A stretch of 37,310 bases of DNA from Mansonella perstans (taxonomy: Eukaryota > Nematoda > Chromadorea > Rhabditida > Onchocercidae), in contig JBAMDO010000353.1 of NCBI GenBank assembly GCA_037074765.1, forward strand, positions 1 to 37,310, written 5' to 3'. Made by a program: the position numbers and the translations under genes. Within the stretch, counting starts at the first letter, position 1. Each line of letters opens with the position of its first letter. The notes under the pieces were generated by a model that was given only the letters and a program-made list of their open reading frames with translations, did no database searches and had not been told where the DNA came from. Positions 24,001 to 34,559 of the stretch are shown one piece after another.

Positions 24001-27000
24001 TGGATTACAAACAACCTATATGTAAATTAAAGAGTGGATTAAAATTAAATACATGCGACAAAAATAATTAATTATTCATTTTTGACAAAAATGACACTAA
24101 CAGTGACACTTGACACTGACATTCAGTGACATATTTTTCAATGCATTGCAATTCCTATAATGCATATTTACTTTTCCTAAATTTTCAAATTTATTAACTT
24201 TTAAAAAAAAAAATTTAAAAGCGCAACATATCAAACATGAAATATAATATCAATAAATACTAATTAAAAAATTTTCAAGTTTTATCAATTGAATTAAACC
24301 TTAAAAAACAATTAAATCTGGATGAAATTTAAGCTATACTGCATTACAAATGATTTTAGTTAATATTATAAGGATTTAAAATTTGAACCTGCTCACAAAA
24401 TGTCCCGGTAGTACCCGGTCGACATTGACAATGTGGTATATTACCATTTGCTTGACAAACACCACCATGCATGCATTGTACATTAGAGCATAGGTTTATT
24501 TCACATTGTGTTCCAAGAAATCCCTCTGGACACATGCAAATAGCCTACAGAATTAAAAACTTGCTTATTATAAATAGAAAAATATCAAAATCATAAATAA
24601 TATAGCGTTATCATCATAAACATTACCTTTCATAATCATAAATCTTCAATACACCAATTAATTAATTAATTGATTAATCAATCAATTAATCAATCATCGT
24701 ATTATTACAGGAAAAAAATAGCTTGAATATTTGATATTTGGATTTACCTTTAAAATTATTCATAAACTGAGAGTTGAATTTTAAAAATAGATTAAATGAA
24801 AATTGAAATTTACTCTTCCATTATTTCCAGCGACACAGACACCATCATTTTGGCATTGGATACCGATACAGGCTTGCTCATTAATTCCTGTCATATTTGA
24901 TAATGATGATAACGATGATAACGCTGATAAGCGTTCATCCACTGTTGCTACTGTTGGTGCAGATGATTCTTGTATGATGGATGGTGCCAGTTCACTACTT
25001 TGTTCATTATTAATTGGTAGATTAATGGATTCCTTTGTTGCTGTTGTTGTTGTTTTTGATTTATCGGCACTTTGAGCAGTGCCAGTAATAGCAGTAGCAG
25101 TACTAATAGCAGTGATAGTGGTAATAGTAGGAGAAATTACTGGAATTACAGTGCTAGTATCTCGTGGAATAACGGGAAAAGAACCATGAGAAATCGATAA
25201 ATTTCCAGCTGATGAGGTAATTATTGGATTGACAAAATGAAATCGTGATGCAACACCATTTCGTATACGAGCTGAAATTAAAAAAAAGAAAAAAAAATGA
25301 TTGTAAAAATTGATAACAATTAAATTTTTTGAATAATATATTTTCTCTTTCTTTCAAAAACTTCTTTTCAAATATTTTTTAAAAAAAAAAAAAATTCATT
25401 CAATCATGTATCTTTTCATTTTATTCTCTCTCTTTTCCATCTTCTGTCTTTTTAAATTTAAAAATTAAAACAAGTGAATGAGCTGACTGATCGATTAAAT
25501 GAAATGAAATGATATGATATTGATCATTTTACTGGAAACAATTAAGGAATATTTTTTAAGATTAAAAAAAAAATCTCAATTAACTAAATTATACACATTT
25601 AAGTCCTATTTAAAGTTTAATGAACCTGAAGGAAGAAAAAAGAACCTTAAAAATACATTTTTAATCCAAATCTCTTAAAAGTTGAAAAAAAAGAAAACGG
25701 AAAAATATTTTGTTGTATGTTTTTGCAAAGCATCAATTATCAAACTCAATTTATTAAAAGAAAAGAAATGAATAAATAAAAAAGAATAATTAAAATCAAA
25801 TTTAAAATAATAAATGATTTACTTACAACGATTGATATCTGCTGTACGTATAGGACATTTACATTCCAGTGATAATGCTTGGAACAAATTACGCTGTAAT
25901 TTTGGTGGACAACCTTCCATTTTTTCATTTTGTACTATCATATCACGAAAACATCTTGGTCCTTGTGCTATAAAATAATTTAATTTATTTTTTTCATTTC
26001 AAAATTTCCAAAAAAAAAAATGGTTTTTTAAAAAAGTATTTAAAAAAAACAACTTCAAAATTCTTATTACAAATGATACAATATATATTGCATATTAATA
26101 ATTTCAAAAAAAAATAAAAATTGATAGTATTAAAAGAAAAAGAAAAACAGAAATATTTTTTCCCTACTTTGACAATTATATATTGTATCTTTTTTTCTTT
26201 TCAAAAAAAAATTTCATTTAATCTTTGAATATGTAATAAATGAAAATTTTGAACTATAAAAGACACATCTGCGCTACTTTGTTTTTCACATTATTTTTCT
26301 TTTCTTTTCTTCTCTCATATTTCATATTTTAGATTGCTTCATCTTTTTATTAGAATTTCCAAAAGAGAAAAAGAGGCAATTTCTTTTCTAACTTTTGTTT
26401 TTTGGTTTTTTTCTTAAAGTTGAAAAAAATAAAAACTTACGAGCAAGAATACGTACGGAAAATGTTCGTGGTAAAGTTGTTGAGGGAAAATGAATTTTTG
26501 AAATTGTTGGTGTAATATCAGTAATATTACAAATTAATGAATCCTCTGTAAGTGTCCAAAAAAATCTGCGCCATTTAGTATCTGTAAAGAAAAAAAAATT
26601 AAAAACTTTTAATTTTTATCTCCTTTTTTTTTCTGTTCTAAATTTTTTTAAATGAATTAAGAAAAAAAAAGATTCAAATTTCATTACTTCGATTATTTGA
26701 ATGTCACAACAAATTTTGTTTTTTATAATTTTGAGAAAATAACAAAAAAATTTACGGCAATCATTTCAATTAATTGACAACATAAATATTCATTTAATTT
26801 CAATTTTTTTTTTTAAAGAAAAATGAAAATCAAAAAAGGTAATTGCTTGATTAATCGATTAAAAGTAACAAATTGATCTAAGGTAACAATTTTTAAAATC
26901 CTATCATTCATTTGATATCATATGAAATATGTTGAGAAATATTTAGTTGAAACGAAAGGAAAGGTTTATTTTTTTTAGAACAAAAATTTTGTCTAACCTC

Positions 27001-28407
27001 GTGGAGCATATGATGTACAGTAGCCAAGTTGATTACCATTTGAAGTGTCAACAATTGTCAACAAATTTGTCATTGGTGATTGTGTTGACCTGAATTATTC
27101 CTTTTCTTCATTCTATTTCTCTTTTTTTTTTTTTTTTTGAAAAAAAAGGACAGATAAATTCAAGTGAAAAAACGAAAGGAAAAGGAATGAAAAAGGAAGT
27201 GATTATTTATTTTAAAATTGCAGCAATTTAATTTTATCATAAATTTTAAAATTTATCTTGAAAGAAGTTTAAAATGAATCGAATAAATTTAATGATTTAC
27301 GATAAATTTAAATATGATAGAGAATTATCATTTTCGTTGACTAAAAATTTAAATAATTGATAGAAAAAAATTTATTCCTTATTGTTCAATAGAAAAAAAG
27401 ACTTATTAAATTGGAAGAAAAGCAATACAGGAGTTAAATTATAATGATTAAAACTGTATTCATTTACAAGTTCTTATTTAGCATCAATTGATTAAAATTT
27501 TTTTTAATAAACTTTTTTTGCGAAAAAAAAGAACTATTTAAATCTTTTAATAGGATAATTTTATGAAAAAAAAAATTGATAAATAATATATGTATAAGCA
27601 TTTTTTTTTTAGCCTATTTCCATTATAAAATATTCCACCAGTTAATAGGCCAAATAAAATTTGAGTGAAAATTAGCCACCTATAATAAAGAGCTTATTGA
27701 TGGATGAATGGAAATAGGCTAAATAAAATTCTAGCAAAAAATTAATCACTATACTAAAGAGCCGATTTGATAGATGAATGATATAGCTTTTAAGGCTAAA
27801 GCAAATAATAACTTACTCAATATAATAATATTCTCCAGTCCACGGTAAAGAATTTTCATCGATAATCCATGACATACGTCCACGTTTTGGATCAAGAAAA
27901 TGAGCTGTTGTTGTAATTTCCGCACTTTCATCAAGTGCTACCACTGCTATCATTTTTTGCAAGAATACTTCAAAAAAAAAAATTTCAAAATAAAATTTTT
28001 TTTCAGAAAAGTTGTTCTAAGATTTGAAATTTAAAAATAAATTTATTTTTATTCATTAATAATTGCACAGTGAAAAGCATAGTGAAAGTGTGTGTTATGA
28101 TAAGATTAAGAGATTGGAAAAGAGAAAAAAAATTATTTAAAATCTTATTAATTATCAAGTTTGAGGGTATATTTTCACAAGTATATACCATCGCTATATA
28201 CTCTAAACTAATTGATTGCCTTAAAATTAAGTTATAACTTTGCAATGCATTACGTGTATTTGATAACAGAATATAAAAATTATTTGATAGGAGTAAAAGC
28301 TAGAATTAAAAATTAATAATTAAAATTTAAAATTTAAAAGAGAAACACTTACCATGCAAAAATGATAGGTATAAAATGAGGAAATAATTTGAAAGAAATG
28401 TATGCAT
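21076..28407 (-). CDS. eat-20: Crumbs-family EGF/mucin-like membrane protein, EAT-20-like (13 exons, 928 aa)
   Basis: Exons on the minus strand: 28407-28353, 27943-27817, 27089-26998, 26581-26441, 25967-25827, 25271-24814, 24544-24389, 24015-23891, 23613-23489, 23249-22889, 22777-22144, 21766-21559, 21239-21076. All introns are GT-AG, and the exon lengths sum to 2787 nt with consistent phase and one terminal TAG. Order of parts: signal peptide (1-21), six-Cys N-terminal domain (22-186), Thr-rich linker (187-319), four EGF-like modules (320-478), Ser/Thr-rich stalk (479-865), membrane helix (866-888), 40-residue tail. The tail has G899-K-Y901-N-P903 followed by E907 and ends ERLI, the FERM-binding and PDZ-binding motifs of Crumbs proteins. 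Family knowledge: Crumbs tails bind Pals1/Stardust-type PDZ proteins and FERM proteins at the apical membrane. No clear laminin-G domain is visible, and the few EGFs plus mucin stalk fit EAT-20 better than a long Crumbs. The ATG was chosen because it opens a signal peptide and has an in-frame stop just upstream. The symbol is inferred from architecture, not from an alignment. Confidence 0.85.
21079..21586 (-). other. eat-20: Exons 12-13: membrane helix and Crumbs-type cytoplasmic tail
   Basis: The helix starts WIILLAIIF in exon 12 and continues ALMVLAGVCVTLVF in exon 13 (residues 866-888); a phase-1 intron cuts it. The basic stop-transfer RYVHRSRK follows. Next comes GKYNPAREE (899-907), which keeps the G-x-Y-x-P spacing and the following Glu of the Crumbs FERM-binding motif. 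The last four residues before TAG are ERLI, the canonical Crumbs PDZ-binding terminus. The tail is 40 residues, close to the 37 known for Drosophila Crumbs. This segment is the strongest evidence for the family call. Confidence 0.9.
21240..21558 (-). other. Intron 12, interrupting the membrane helix
   Basis: The donor is GTAAAT and the acceptor CATTTTAG, phase 1. About 170 bases (21320-21490) are a degenerate ATT/ATC trinucleotide tract. Confidence 0.65.
21587..23235 (-). other. eat-20: Exons 10-12: Ser/Thr-rich mucin-like stalk with acidic patches
   Basis: About 387 residues (479-865) lie between the last EGF cysteine and the membrane helix. They are rich in Ser, Thr, Glu and Asn and contain no folded-domain signature. 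Several N-x-S/T sites are visible (NITTS, NVTNG, NISE, NATSS). Exon 10 has a short duplicated unit, PNPDVLNPDV. Two acidic clusters lie near the membrane: VEEMEEEESWNW (786-797) and SESELDEDE (817-825). The composition predicts an extended, heavily O-glycosylated stalk. The plus-strand open frame antisense to exon 11 is a by-product of this composition. Confidence 0.8.
21767..22143 (-). other. Intron 11, with in-frame read-through to an early stop
   Basis: The donor is GTGAAT after CAG and the acceptor TTTATAG. If the intron is retained, the frame gains only Val-Asn and then stops, giving a protein without membrane helix or tail. Confidence 0.6.
24016..24388 (-). other. Intron 7, phase 0, between EGF modules 2 and 3
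   Basis: The donor is the weak GTTCAA after CAG and the acceptor is CATATAG. Near 24100-24132 there is a short cluster of TGACA(C/T) repeats (cagtgacacttgacactgac). Nothing else is seen. Confidence 0.6.
24655..24698. repeat. TTAA/TCAA simple repeat in intron 6
   Basis: A run of taat/tgat/aatc units (…taattaattgattaatcaatc…) forms a self-complementary simple repeat within the intron between exons 6 and 7 (24545-24813). Confidence 0.6.
24871..25271 (-). other. eat-20: Exon 6 (5' part): Thr/Ser-rich linker
   Basis: Residues 186-319 follow a TTTCAG acceptor at 25274-25272. The segment is dominated by Thr, Ser, Ile, Ala and Pro, with runs such as TITTITAISTATAITGTA and KTTTTATKE, then a Ser/Leu repeat (SALSSLSSLSN). 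It has no cysteine. This composition suits an O-glycosylated spacer that lifts the EGF modules away from the N-terminal domain. The Leu/Ser repeat is written in TTATCATCG-type codons and looks like a microsatellite that grew in frame. Confidence 0.7.
25272..25826 (-). other. Intron 5
   Basis: The donor is GTAAGT and the acceptor AATTTCAG. It contains poly-A/T tracts and a short pyrimidine tract near 25420-25450. No exon-like segment is visible. Confidence 0.65.
25968..26440 (-). other. Intron 4
   Basis: The donor is GTAAGT and the acceptor TTTATAG. It contains long poly-A/T and TTTTC runs and no open frame of interest. Confidence 0.65.
26582..26997 (-). other. Intron 3
   Basis: The donor is GTTAGA and the acceptor TTTACAG; 416 bases of AT-rich sequence. 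I see nothing else in it. Confidence 0.65.
27608..27723. repeat. Perfect 17-base inverted repeat in intron 2
   Basis: The arm tttagcctatttccatt (27608-27624) is the exact reverse complement of 27707-27723, with 82 bases between. The right arm overlaps the junction of the two tandem copies. This could be a short palindromic mobile element fragment or a stem in the unspliced transcript. Confidence 0.6.
27646..27780. repeat. Tandem duplication, about 69-base period, inside intron 2
   Basis: Copy 1 (27646-27710) and copy 2 (27715-27780) both begin with taggc-aaataaaatt, continue through a shared ..aaaatta..cac.tata.taaagagc core and end with gatgaatg. They differ by scattered substitutions and small indels, so the duplication is not recent. 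Confidence 0.65.
27944..28352 (-). other. Intron 1 with a NAGNAG acceptor
   Basis: The donor is GTAAGT. The acceptor region reads GATAGCAG before TGGTAGCA, so either TAG or CAG can serve. Both keep frame and differ by one Ala codon at the end of the signal peptide. The exon 2 start given in the model uses the downstream CAG. The body of the intron is AT-rich with no repeat of note. Confidence 0.6.
28353..28407 (-). other. eat-20: Exon 1: start codon and signal peptide
   Basis: The ATG at 28407 begins MHTFLSNYFLILYLSFLH, a short hydrophobic run typical of a secretory signal peptide. The exon stops one base into codon 19 at a strong donor (GTAAGT, 28352-28347). The peptide is completed by the first codons of exon 2, with likely cleavage after Ala21 (VVA before LDE). 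An in-frame TAG about 20 bases upstream rules out a longer N-terminus on this exon. The next exon contains an in-frame ATG just ahead of its acceptor, but using it would lose most of the hydrophobic leader. Confidence 0.75.
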
Positions 28408-28425
28408 GGCAACATTCGCTGTTTG

Positions 28426-28428
28426 CTA
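28426..28428 (-). promoter_or_regulatory. Possible trans-splice acceptor upstream of the ATG
   Basis: On the minus strand the bases ATTAGTTTTGTAG end at 28426, and the ATG lies 18 bases further on at 28407. Nematode spliced-leader acceptors resemble intron acceptors and usually sit a few to some tens of bases before the start codon, so this TAG is a fair candidate for the mature 5' end. A second possible site, ATTTCAG, lies near 28494. No cis-promoter motif could be fixed in the AT-rich upstream DNA. Confidence 0.35.
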
Positions 28429-28429
28429 C

Positions 28430-31400
28430 AAAACTAATTAATTAATTCTTATACCAATTATAGCATCAAACGGATATTAGAATCGTTTTTTTTCTGAAAT
28501 GAAGAAATCAAAATGAATTAAGATTAGTTGACAAACAAAAGAATTATTCGTAAAAGAAAATCACGATAAATCATAATTGTAACTGCATGAAATAATATAA
28601 TAATTTTCCGAAAATTTCATTCATTTAAGAAATAATTAAAACCAAAAAAAGAAATTACATTTTAAAAAAAAAGCCAAAATAAAAGAAAAAAATTGCTAAT
28701 AATTTTTCAAAAAAATTTTTTCAATTTTGATTATTTTTAATTTGAAAAATTAGGTAAAAAATGTGGCAACAAGAATAATTACTGATATTATTATTTTCTT
28801 CAATAAATAACAATATATTTCACTTTCTTTATAAAATTTATTTTGAAAAAATAAATGTATAAAACTAATTATTAATTGTTAATTAACTAATCAATTAATT
28901 ACATATATATAATTCGATGGCAATGGCATACATATATATAAAAAAATAAATACATTTTCTAAATGTTTAATAAATTAGCCATCATTAAATGAAATGAAAT
29001 TTCGAAAAAAAAACAACGATTAAATTATTTTTTTTTTTAAATTTTCTCTTAATTCTCAAATCATCAAATTTAATAAAATTATCGAAGTATTAATTATACA
29101 AAAAAAAAGTTGTTGGCAATAATGTATTCAAGTATATCAAATTCTATTAGGTTATCATCACAAAGCATAATTGATAAATGAATGATTCTACATGACAGTC
29201 ATTACATATCATTATAAATCGATACCTTCAATCAATTCAATCAATTAATCGAATAGCAAAAAGAAGACTGAAATTTTATAAATTTAAATATTTTCATAAT
29301 TAATTTCTCTTGTCATTGCTGCCAAATTTGAAAAAATTATATTACAACTAAATTGTAATGAAAGAATTTATTTTAATTTTTTTATTCTTTTAGCAAAAGT
29401 TAACATTTTTAAATAAGGCGGCAAAAAAAACTCTGTATAAGTTACACTTTAAATTGAAAAAAAAACAAAAAAATTCTCAGCAACATCAAATTTTATTAAT
29501 AGAACGAAAATTACTTAGGTAAATAAATGATTCCCATGCATCTTATAATAATATACAATAATGGAATACATGTTTTTCCAACAATGAATTTGAAACATTA
29601 AATATATTAGTTATCTCATTCAGCAATGATCTATCTTATATCTTGCTTGTAATTCAGATATTTTTTTCTTCTAGAAAAAAAACAAAAAGCCAATATTTGG
29701 ATCAAAATGACAGAAAAAAAAAATGAATTAGCAATGAAATCATTTGAGATGCCTTATCAATAAACCAATGCATAAATGTTTTGCAACTAGGCATAGTTAA
29801 TAATTGATTATTAAATATATATTGCTAAGTAAGTTATTTATTGAAAAATAAAATAAAATTTAAAAAAAAGGTGAAATCAATAAAATTTCACGTTTTTTTA
29901 AATTTCGAAAAAAGAAAAATAAAAAACAAAAGACAAAGTAAAAAAAGAGAAGGAATAGGCTTTAAGACTTTTTTGCTTGCCTTCAAATGCAAGTAAATAA
30001 TATCAAAATCAAAAACCGGATGATATTTATGTGTATAATTATCCATTCCGTTCCATTCCGTTTTACATAACCTTTTCCTCTTTCCCTTGTTTCCTTTTTA
30101 GTTTTTTTCTTTTTTTTTTCATTTTAAATTTCTCTTTTCGTCATAAAATGTCACATACTTATTTTCATCATCAATCGTTTTTCCAACAATAAACACAATT
30201 TTTTTTTTCGATTATTTTCTCCCCTTCTCATTTCTAAATTTTTTTTTTAACATTACAAATCAATGAATATTTTATTGATTAAATTTGAATTGAAATTCAA
30301 AAAATTATAATAATAATAAAGAAATTTAAAAACAATTCAACAAAAGATTGAAAAATTGAAAAAATTAAGATAAAAGAGTAGAACACCCTAGAAAAAAAAA
30401 TTAATTAATTATTTACAAATGACTGGATGTAAATTTGGAATTAAATAGCAGTTTTAAATTCATATAATTCATCACTGTATACTTTTATTATAGTTTCTTT
30501 GCCATGAACTGAATTACTTACTTTAGGCTTTAAACTTAAGCAACTGAAATTAAGCAATTCAAATTACTAATTCTACGGGAAAAGGAATTAAAAAGAATTA
30601 AAGAAATATCCCAATGTACGATTTAAATGGAAATACTTTCACTAGCGGAAATTTTGCACAGTCATATCTGAATCCAAATTATCAGTCCTATGGGGAAAAA
30701 GAATTAATTAAAGGAAACGGTAATATAATGATATAATACATTACAAACCATTTCGAACGATAACTATTATAATTTACAGCAAAAGGCCTATCGAAGTGAT
30801 TTTAAATAATTACAATATCCTGATCAAATGCCGTTGGAATAATTGCAATTGTTAAAAGTATTAAGTAATTAAATACTTGCTCTAAATTTTTTTCTTTTTT
30901 TCCTGATCTCTTTTGACCTACATTAACTTATCATACAATTCATAAATCGTTGAATAATCACGATTTTTTTCTTTTTTTTGATGAACTGATTATATAAATA
31001 ATAACGGTTGATTAATATAGGTTTCCTTCGTTTTTTTTAATTAAATTTTTTGCTAATATATTTTTTAGTTTATAATAAATAAATCAATTTTAAAATTAGA
31101 ATGAAATATTTCTCAAATCTTTTCTTTCATTTCCTTTTTTTTATTGGTTCAATAAGAAATTTCAAAGGAGTAAATGGAAATGAATAATAAAAGCTCTCCA
31201 GAAATATTGCAAAAACCTTTTTAATCAAAGAAGAAAAATTTTGCAAAATTGCGTAAAAATTTTTTGGAAAGCTAGACGGAAATGGAAAATTTCTTTTTTT
31301 TGAAAAATGAAAATTGAAAAATTAATTTTTCCAATAATTAAATAATTTTATAAATAAGAAATAAAAAACTTTCAAATATTAGAATAAAAAAACTATCAAC

Positions 31401-32390
31401 ATGGATTTGATATAAATTGAAATGATTCAGTATTAATTTAACTAAAAAGTTTTACTGTCATTTGGAATTCCATTTAATCAACGCTATCATCGACTATCAT
31501 TAATCAAAGATTATAGATTATAAAAAAAAAAAAAGACGAAAGTGATAGATAGAATAAATGAATGAAATGTAAAATTAATGAATGCAAATCAAAAATTTCA
31601 TAAATTTTTTTTTTTTTTTTTGAATAATAGCAATTGTTACGTACGTTTTGTTATGTTAATGTAAATTATATGACAGACATTTAAAAAGATTAAAGTTCAC
31701 AATTTCAACAAATAATTTTACGTTTCGAATAAGGAAAAAAAATGCAAATGAAAACTTTCAAATATTTTTAGTAATAAGTAAAAAAAAACACAAAATACTA
31801 TGCAGGATACAAAACGTATTTTACGCAAAATTTCCGTCGTATTTTAGGCAAATGGTGTAAATGTGACAGGGAAAAAAACCTTTAAATTAATTTGCAAAAT
31901 TGTAAAAAATACCAAATGAGATAAGATATCACTTTTATAAAAGAATTTGAAAAATATGAAGAGGAATATGAAACTGAAATAAAAATTTATAACGAATTTT
32001 CTCAAACTTTGATTATTATTTTAAATTAATTGACGAATTTACCTTTTAATTTTCCCTTTCTAAAAAATTTTAAAAAGATTTTTTTTACCCAAAAAGTTGC
32101 CATAAAAACGTTGACAAAAAAAAACTTGCATGATTAATAGTTTATGAAGGAAATTAACAATGAAATTTTAGCAAATTGTTGGATGAGAATGAAAAAAATT
32201 TCAGTTCTTTTTTCATTTGAGAAATTGTCAGGAATTCCATTTTTATAGAACGGAAAATGAAAAATGAAAGAAAAAAAATCGGTTTTTTCTACTGGAAAAT
32301 TTTTCCGTATGTTTATGTTTTCTATTGAAGAAGAAGCAATAAAAACTATTATCATCATTAAAATTTTTTTTCCACGATAACAGCGCGTAA
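28430..32390. other. Non-coding DNA upstream of the EAT-20-like gene
   Basis: AT-rich and poly-A/T-rich. It probably contains the promoter, but no motif stands out. A repeated cgtattttacgcaaaat / cgtattttaggcaaat pair lies near 31817-31855. No coding exon is seen. Confidence 0.55.
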
Positions 32391-32399
32391 ACGATGTAA

Positions 32400-32720
32400 G
32401 AATGGTAATGATGATGATGATGATGATAATGATGGTGATAATAATAAAGATGATAATAACAATGGTAACGATGATGATGATGATGATGATGATGATGGTG
32501 ATTGGTTGATTGATGGTGATTGATTGATGATGATAATGGTGATGACGATAATCGTGGTGATAATGGTGATAATTATCACAAAAAGAATAATTAATGAATG
32601 AACGAATTGATTTCGAAAAACAAATGAAAGAAAAAAGACATGAACAATCCATGTTCCTACTGAGTATGAATGCTATGAATATTGTAATAATGATGATAAT
32701 AATGACGATAATAACTATGA
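32400..32720. repeat. GAT/GGTGAT trinucleotide microsatellite
   Basis: Long imperfect runs of gatgatgat, ggtgattg and ataataatg occur here. The 200-codon Ile-rich and 73-codon Ser-rich minus-strand frames through it are products of this repeat. Confidence 0.8.
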
Positions 32721-33279
32721 TGATTAAAATAATCAATGAACGAATGAATGAAATGAATTGATTTAGATATGGTGAGAGAGAGAGGGAGAGAAAGAGAAAT
32801 AAGTGATATGTACTGGAATTGTTAATAAATTAAAAAAGAGAAAAAATTATATGCCGAATAAATAAATACCAATTCTCGAAGATTATGTGATGAAATTTAG
32901 AAAGTTCAAGGAGAAAATTTTGAATACTAAAATTATCAATTTTTTTTTAGTTAACTGATAAGAAATATCATTTTATGCAATTCGTAATTAATACAGATTT
33001 CAATTTAAAATAATCAAAAATTCATTTCCAATTTTGATATGATAAATTTTATTTCATCTTCTTATCTTTTAAAGATCAGTCATTATTTAATGAATTTTTC
33101 GAATTTCTATTTGAGTCATCTATACAATTTATCAAGAATTTTGTGATTTCAAGTCAGTTAACCGAAACTACTTTATCTTACTATAAATATTGTAAATAAA
33201 TAGAATGCTTTACTGTAATTTGTTTAAGTTGATATAATTATCATTATTTTTATAGGCTATTAAAAAATTAGAAAATTAT

Positions 33280-34429
33280 AAAAATCGATAGGACACCTTT
33301 CAGGTATCAATTTCGGCTTTCCCATACATTTTCTTCGAATGATGTGACTGACTGCTATTAATTGAAGTTTCACAGACAGCCAGTATAAAATAATAATTCT
33401 GATATATTTTTCACGCTTTTATCTCCTAATGATGCAATTTTCTAAGTAGGTCATTCATGAGTTGGACATAGTCCGTAAATAATCTATGTCCAATTTACGG
33501 TTCAATCTGAAAAAGTTTTTTCTAATTTTCAAATTTCATTCACATCATAAATGATTAATTACATCTCTCCTTCCGTCTAATTCTATCCAAATTATTGTAA
33601 ATCCGTTATAAGTTTCAATTTTCTCATGCAAATTATCAAAATTCCTGAAATGTTAGAAAGAAAAATTATGTTATCGATTTACAAGTCATTCGGAAAAGGT
33701 TACAGTTGAATCTGTTCTCATTCAAATCACTTTAGCAAAACCTCAGAAAACATTCGGAAGAAATCAGTAAGTTATCCGTTAATAGTTTTACGATGTTATC
33801 CGGAAAAGTTATATAATTCGAGTTCAATTATGTAAATTTAAAATTTTGAACGGGTCAAATAATGTTTGCATGGATAAATCTGATAAGAAATTATTGCTGA
33901 ATTAATTAAATATCGGAAAGGATTTCAGTTTTTCCGTATTTCTCATAACTAATATGAAGTTTTTTCTTCGTGTACTAACACTTTAAATTTTTAGTTTTTC
34001 TATTATTTTCGGTAAATATTTAAAATAATACATAAAACGATAGCTGTACCCTGTGATACTATCATTTATGAAAATTTTAAAATTCGAAAATTTCTCCTCC
34101 AGTCTTATTCCGTAAAAATATTCCAATATGGCTATCTGTCAATGATAGGTGATTAATATATATATATATATATAAACAGAAGAACAGATAATTAATATAT
34201 ATTAAATAATATTATCATAGATAAAGTTTCACGTAGTATCGTGAATATTTTATCGAAAGTGAAAAAAAAAAGTGATTTCTCTAGCTAAAATAAAAATTCC
34301 TGGAACTAAATTTTTTTTTCCAGAAATTTATCACAAAACAATTCTGTTGCTAATTTCTATAAGAGCTCTTAATATGTTTCAAGTCGAGTATGATCTATTA
34401 ATCTTATATGATATATTCTTTTTTAGTGG
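33280..34429. other. Less repetitive non-coding stretch
   Basis: This stretch has fewer homopolymers than its surroundings and contains the nested hairpin at 33462-33500 and an (AT)n run at 34158-34174. No long open frame or RNA fold I recognise is present. Confidence 0.45.
33462..33500. repeat. Nested inverted repeats
   Basis: ttggacatag (33462-33471) and ctatgtccaa (33484-33493) are perfect complements. ccgtaaat (33473-33480) and atttacgg (33493-33500) are a second perfect pair overlapping the first, so two mutually exclusive stems are possible. Confidence 0.55.
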
Positions 34430-34512
34430 TTGTGGACAGCGAAGAAACGCAGGGAGCGGGAAAGCAGGAGGGAAAGCGACTGGGAATAACTGGGAATGAG
34501 AAATGTGTCGCT
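34430..34512. other. Isolated GC-rich, purine-rich island
   Basis: About 80 bases (ggttgtggacagcgaagaaa, then gcagggagcgggaaagcagg and similar) are far richer in G than anything nearby. It follows TTTTTTTAG, an acceptor-like string. The short plus-strand frame through it ends in Gly/Ala/Lys-rich residues and a TGA. It may be a non-coding exon, a fragment of an RNA or mobile element, or an insertion. Confidence 0.4.
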
Positions 34513-34559
34513 TAAAAAATGATTTATGAATCGGATTATTTTACTGAATCGGAAACTTT

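Larger units (their letters stand above)
23236..24870 (-). other. eat-20: Exons 6-10: four EGF-like modules
   Basis: Module 1 covers Cys320-Cys352 and is split by the intron between exons 6 and 7. Module 2 covers Cys357-Cys388 in exon 7. Module 3 covers Cys393-Cys423 in exon 8. All three show the C..C..C..CxC..C order with the GxxC or CxxGGxC core and the CxCPxGxxGxxC or CQCRPG ending. Module 4 (Cys429, 436, 445, 466, 468, 478) keeps six cysteines and the central CxC, but has about 20 residues between cysteines 3 and 4 and lacks the closing Gly/aromatic motif. It runs across exons 8, 9 and 10. None has an obvious calcium-binding D-x-[D/N]-E start. EGF modules in this family mediate extracellular contacts. 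Confidence 0.85.
27090..27816 (-). other. Intron 2, the longest intron, holding a repeat cluster
   Basis: The donor is GTAAGT and the acceptor AATTCAG. Its first part (27608-27783) contains a tandem duplication and an inverted repeat listed separately. The rest is poly-A/T-rich sequence in which I see no exon. Confidence 0.65.
25827..27943 (-). other. eat-20: Exons 2-5: unrecognised six-cysteine N-terminal ectodomain
   Basis: Residues 22-186 are encoded by exons 2-5 (27943-27817, 27089-26998, 26581-26441, 25967-25827). The segment is mixed hydrophobic and aromatic, with motifs such as MSWIIDE, WTGEYYYIE and KWRRFFWTL. It has six cysteines (85, 109, 144, 158, 174, 176), so it looks like a folded disulfide-bonded domain and not a linker. 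I do not recognise the fold. It does not show the spacing of an EGF module, and a divergent laminin-G-like beta domain is only a guess. Exons 4 and 5 are both 141 nt and both flanked by phase-1 introns, but their sequences do not look duplicated. Confidence 0.7.

Noticed and set aside
32134..32736. A 200-codon minus-strand open frame, Ile-rich
   Set aside because: It is read through a GAT/ATC microsatellite; the residues repeat with the DNA unit and no domain or splice structure is present.
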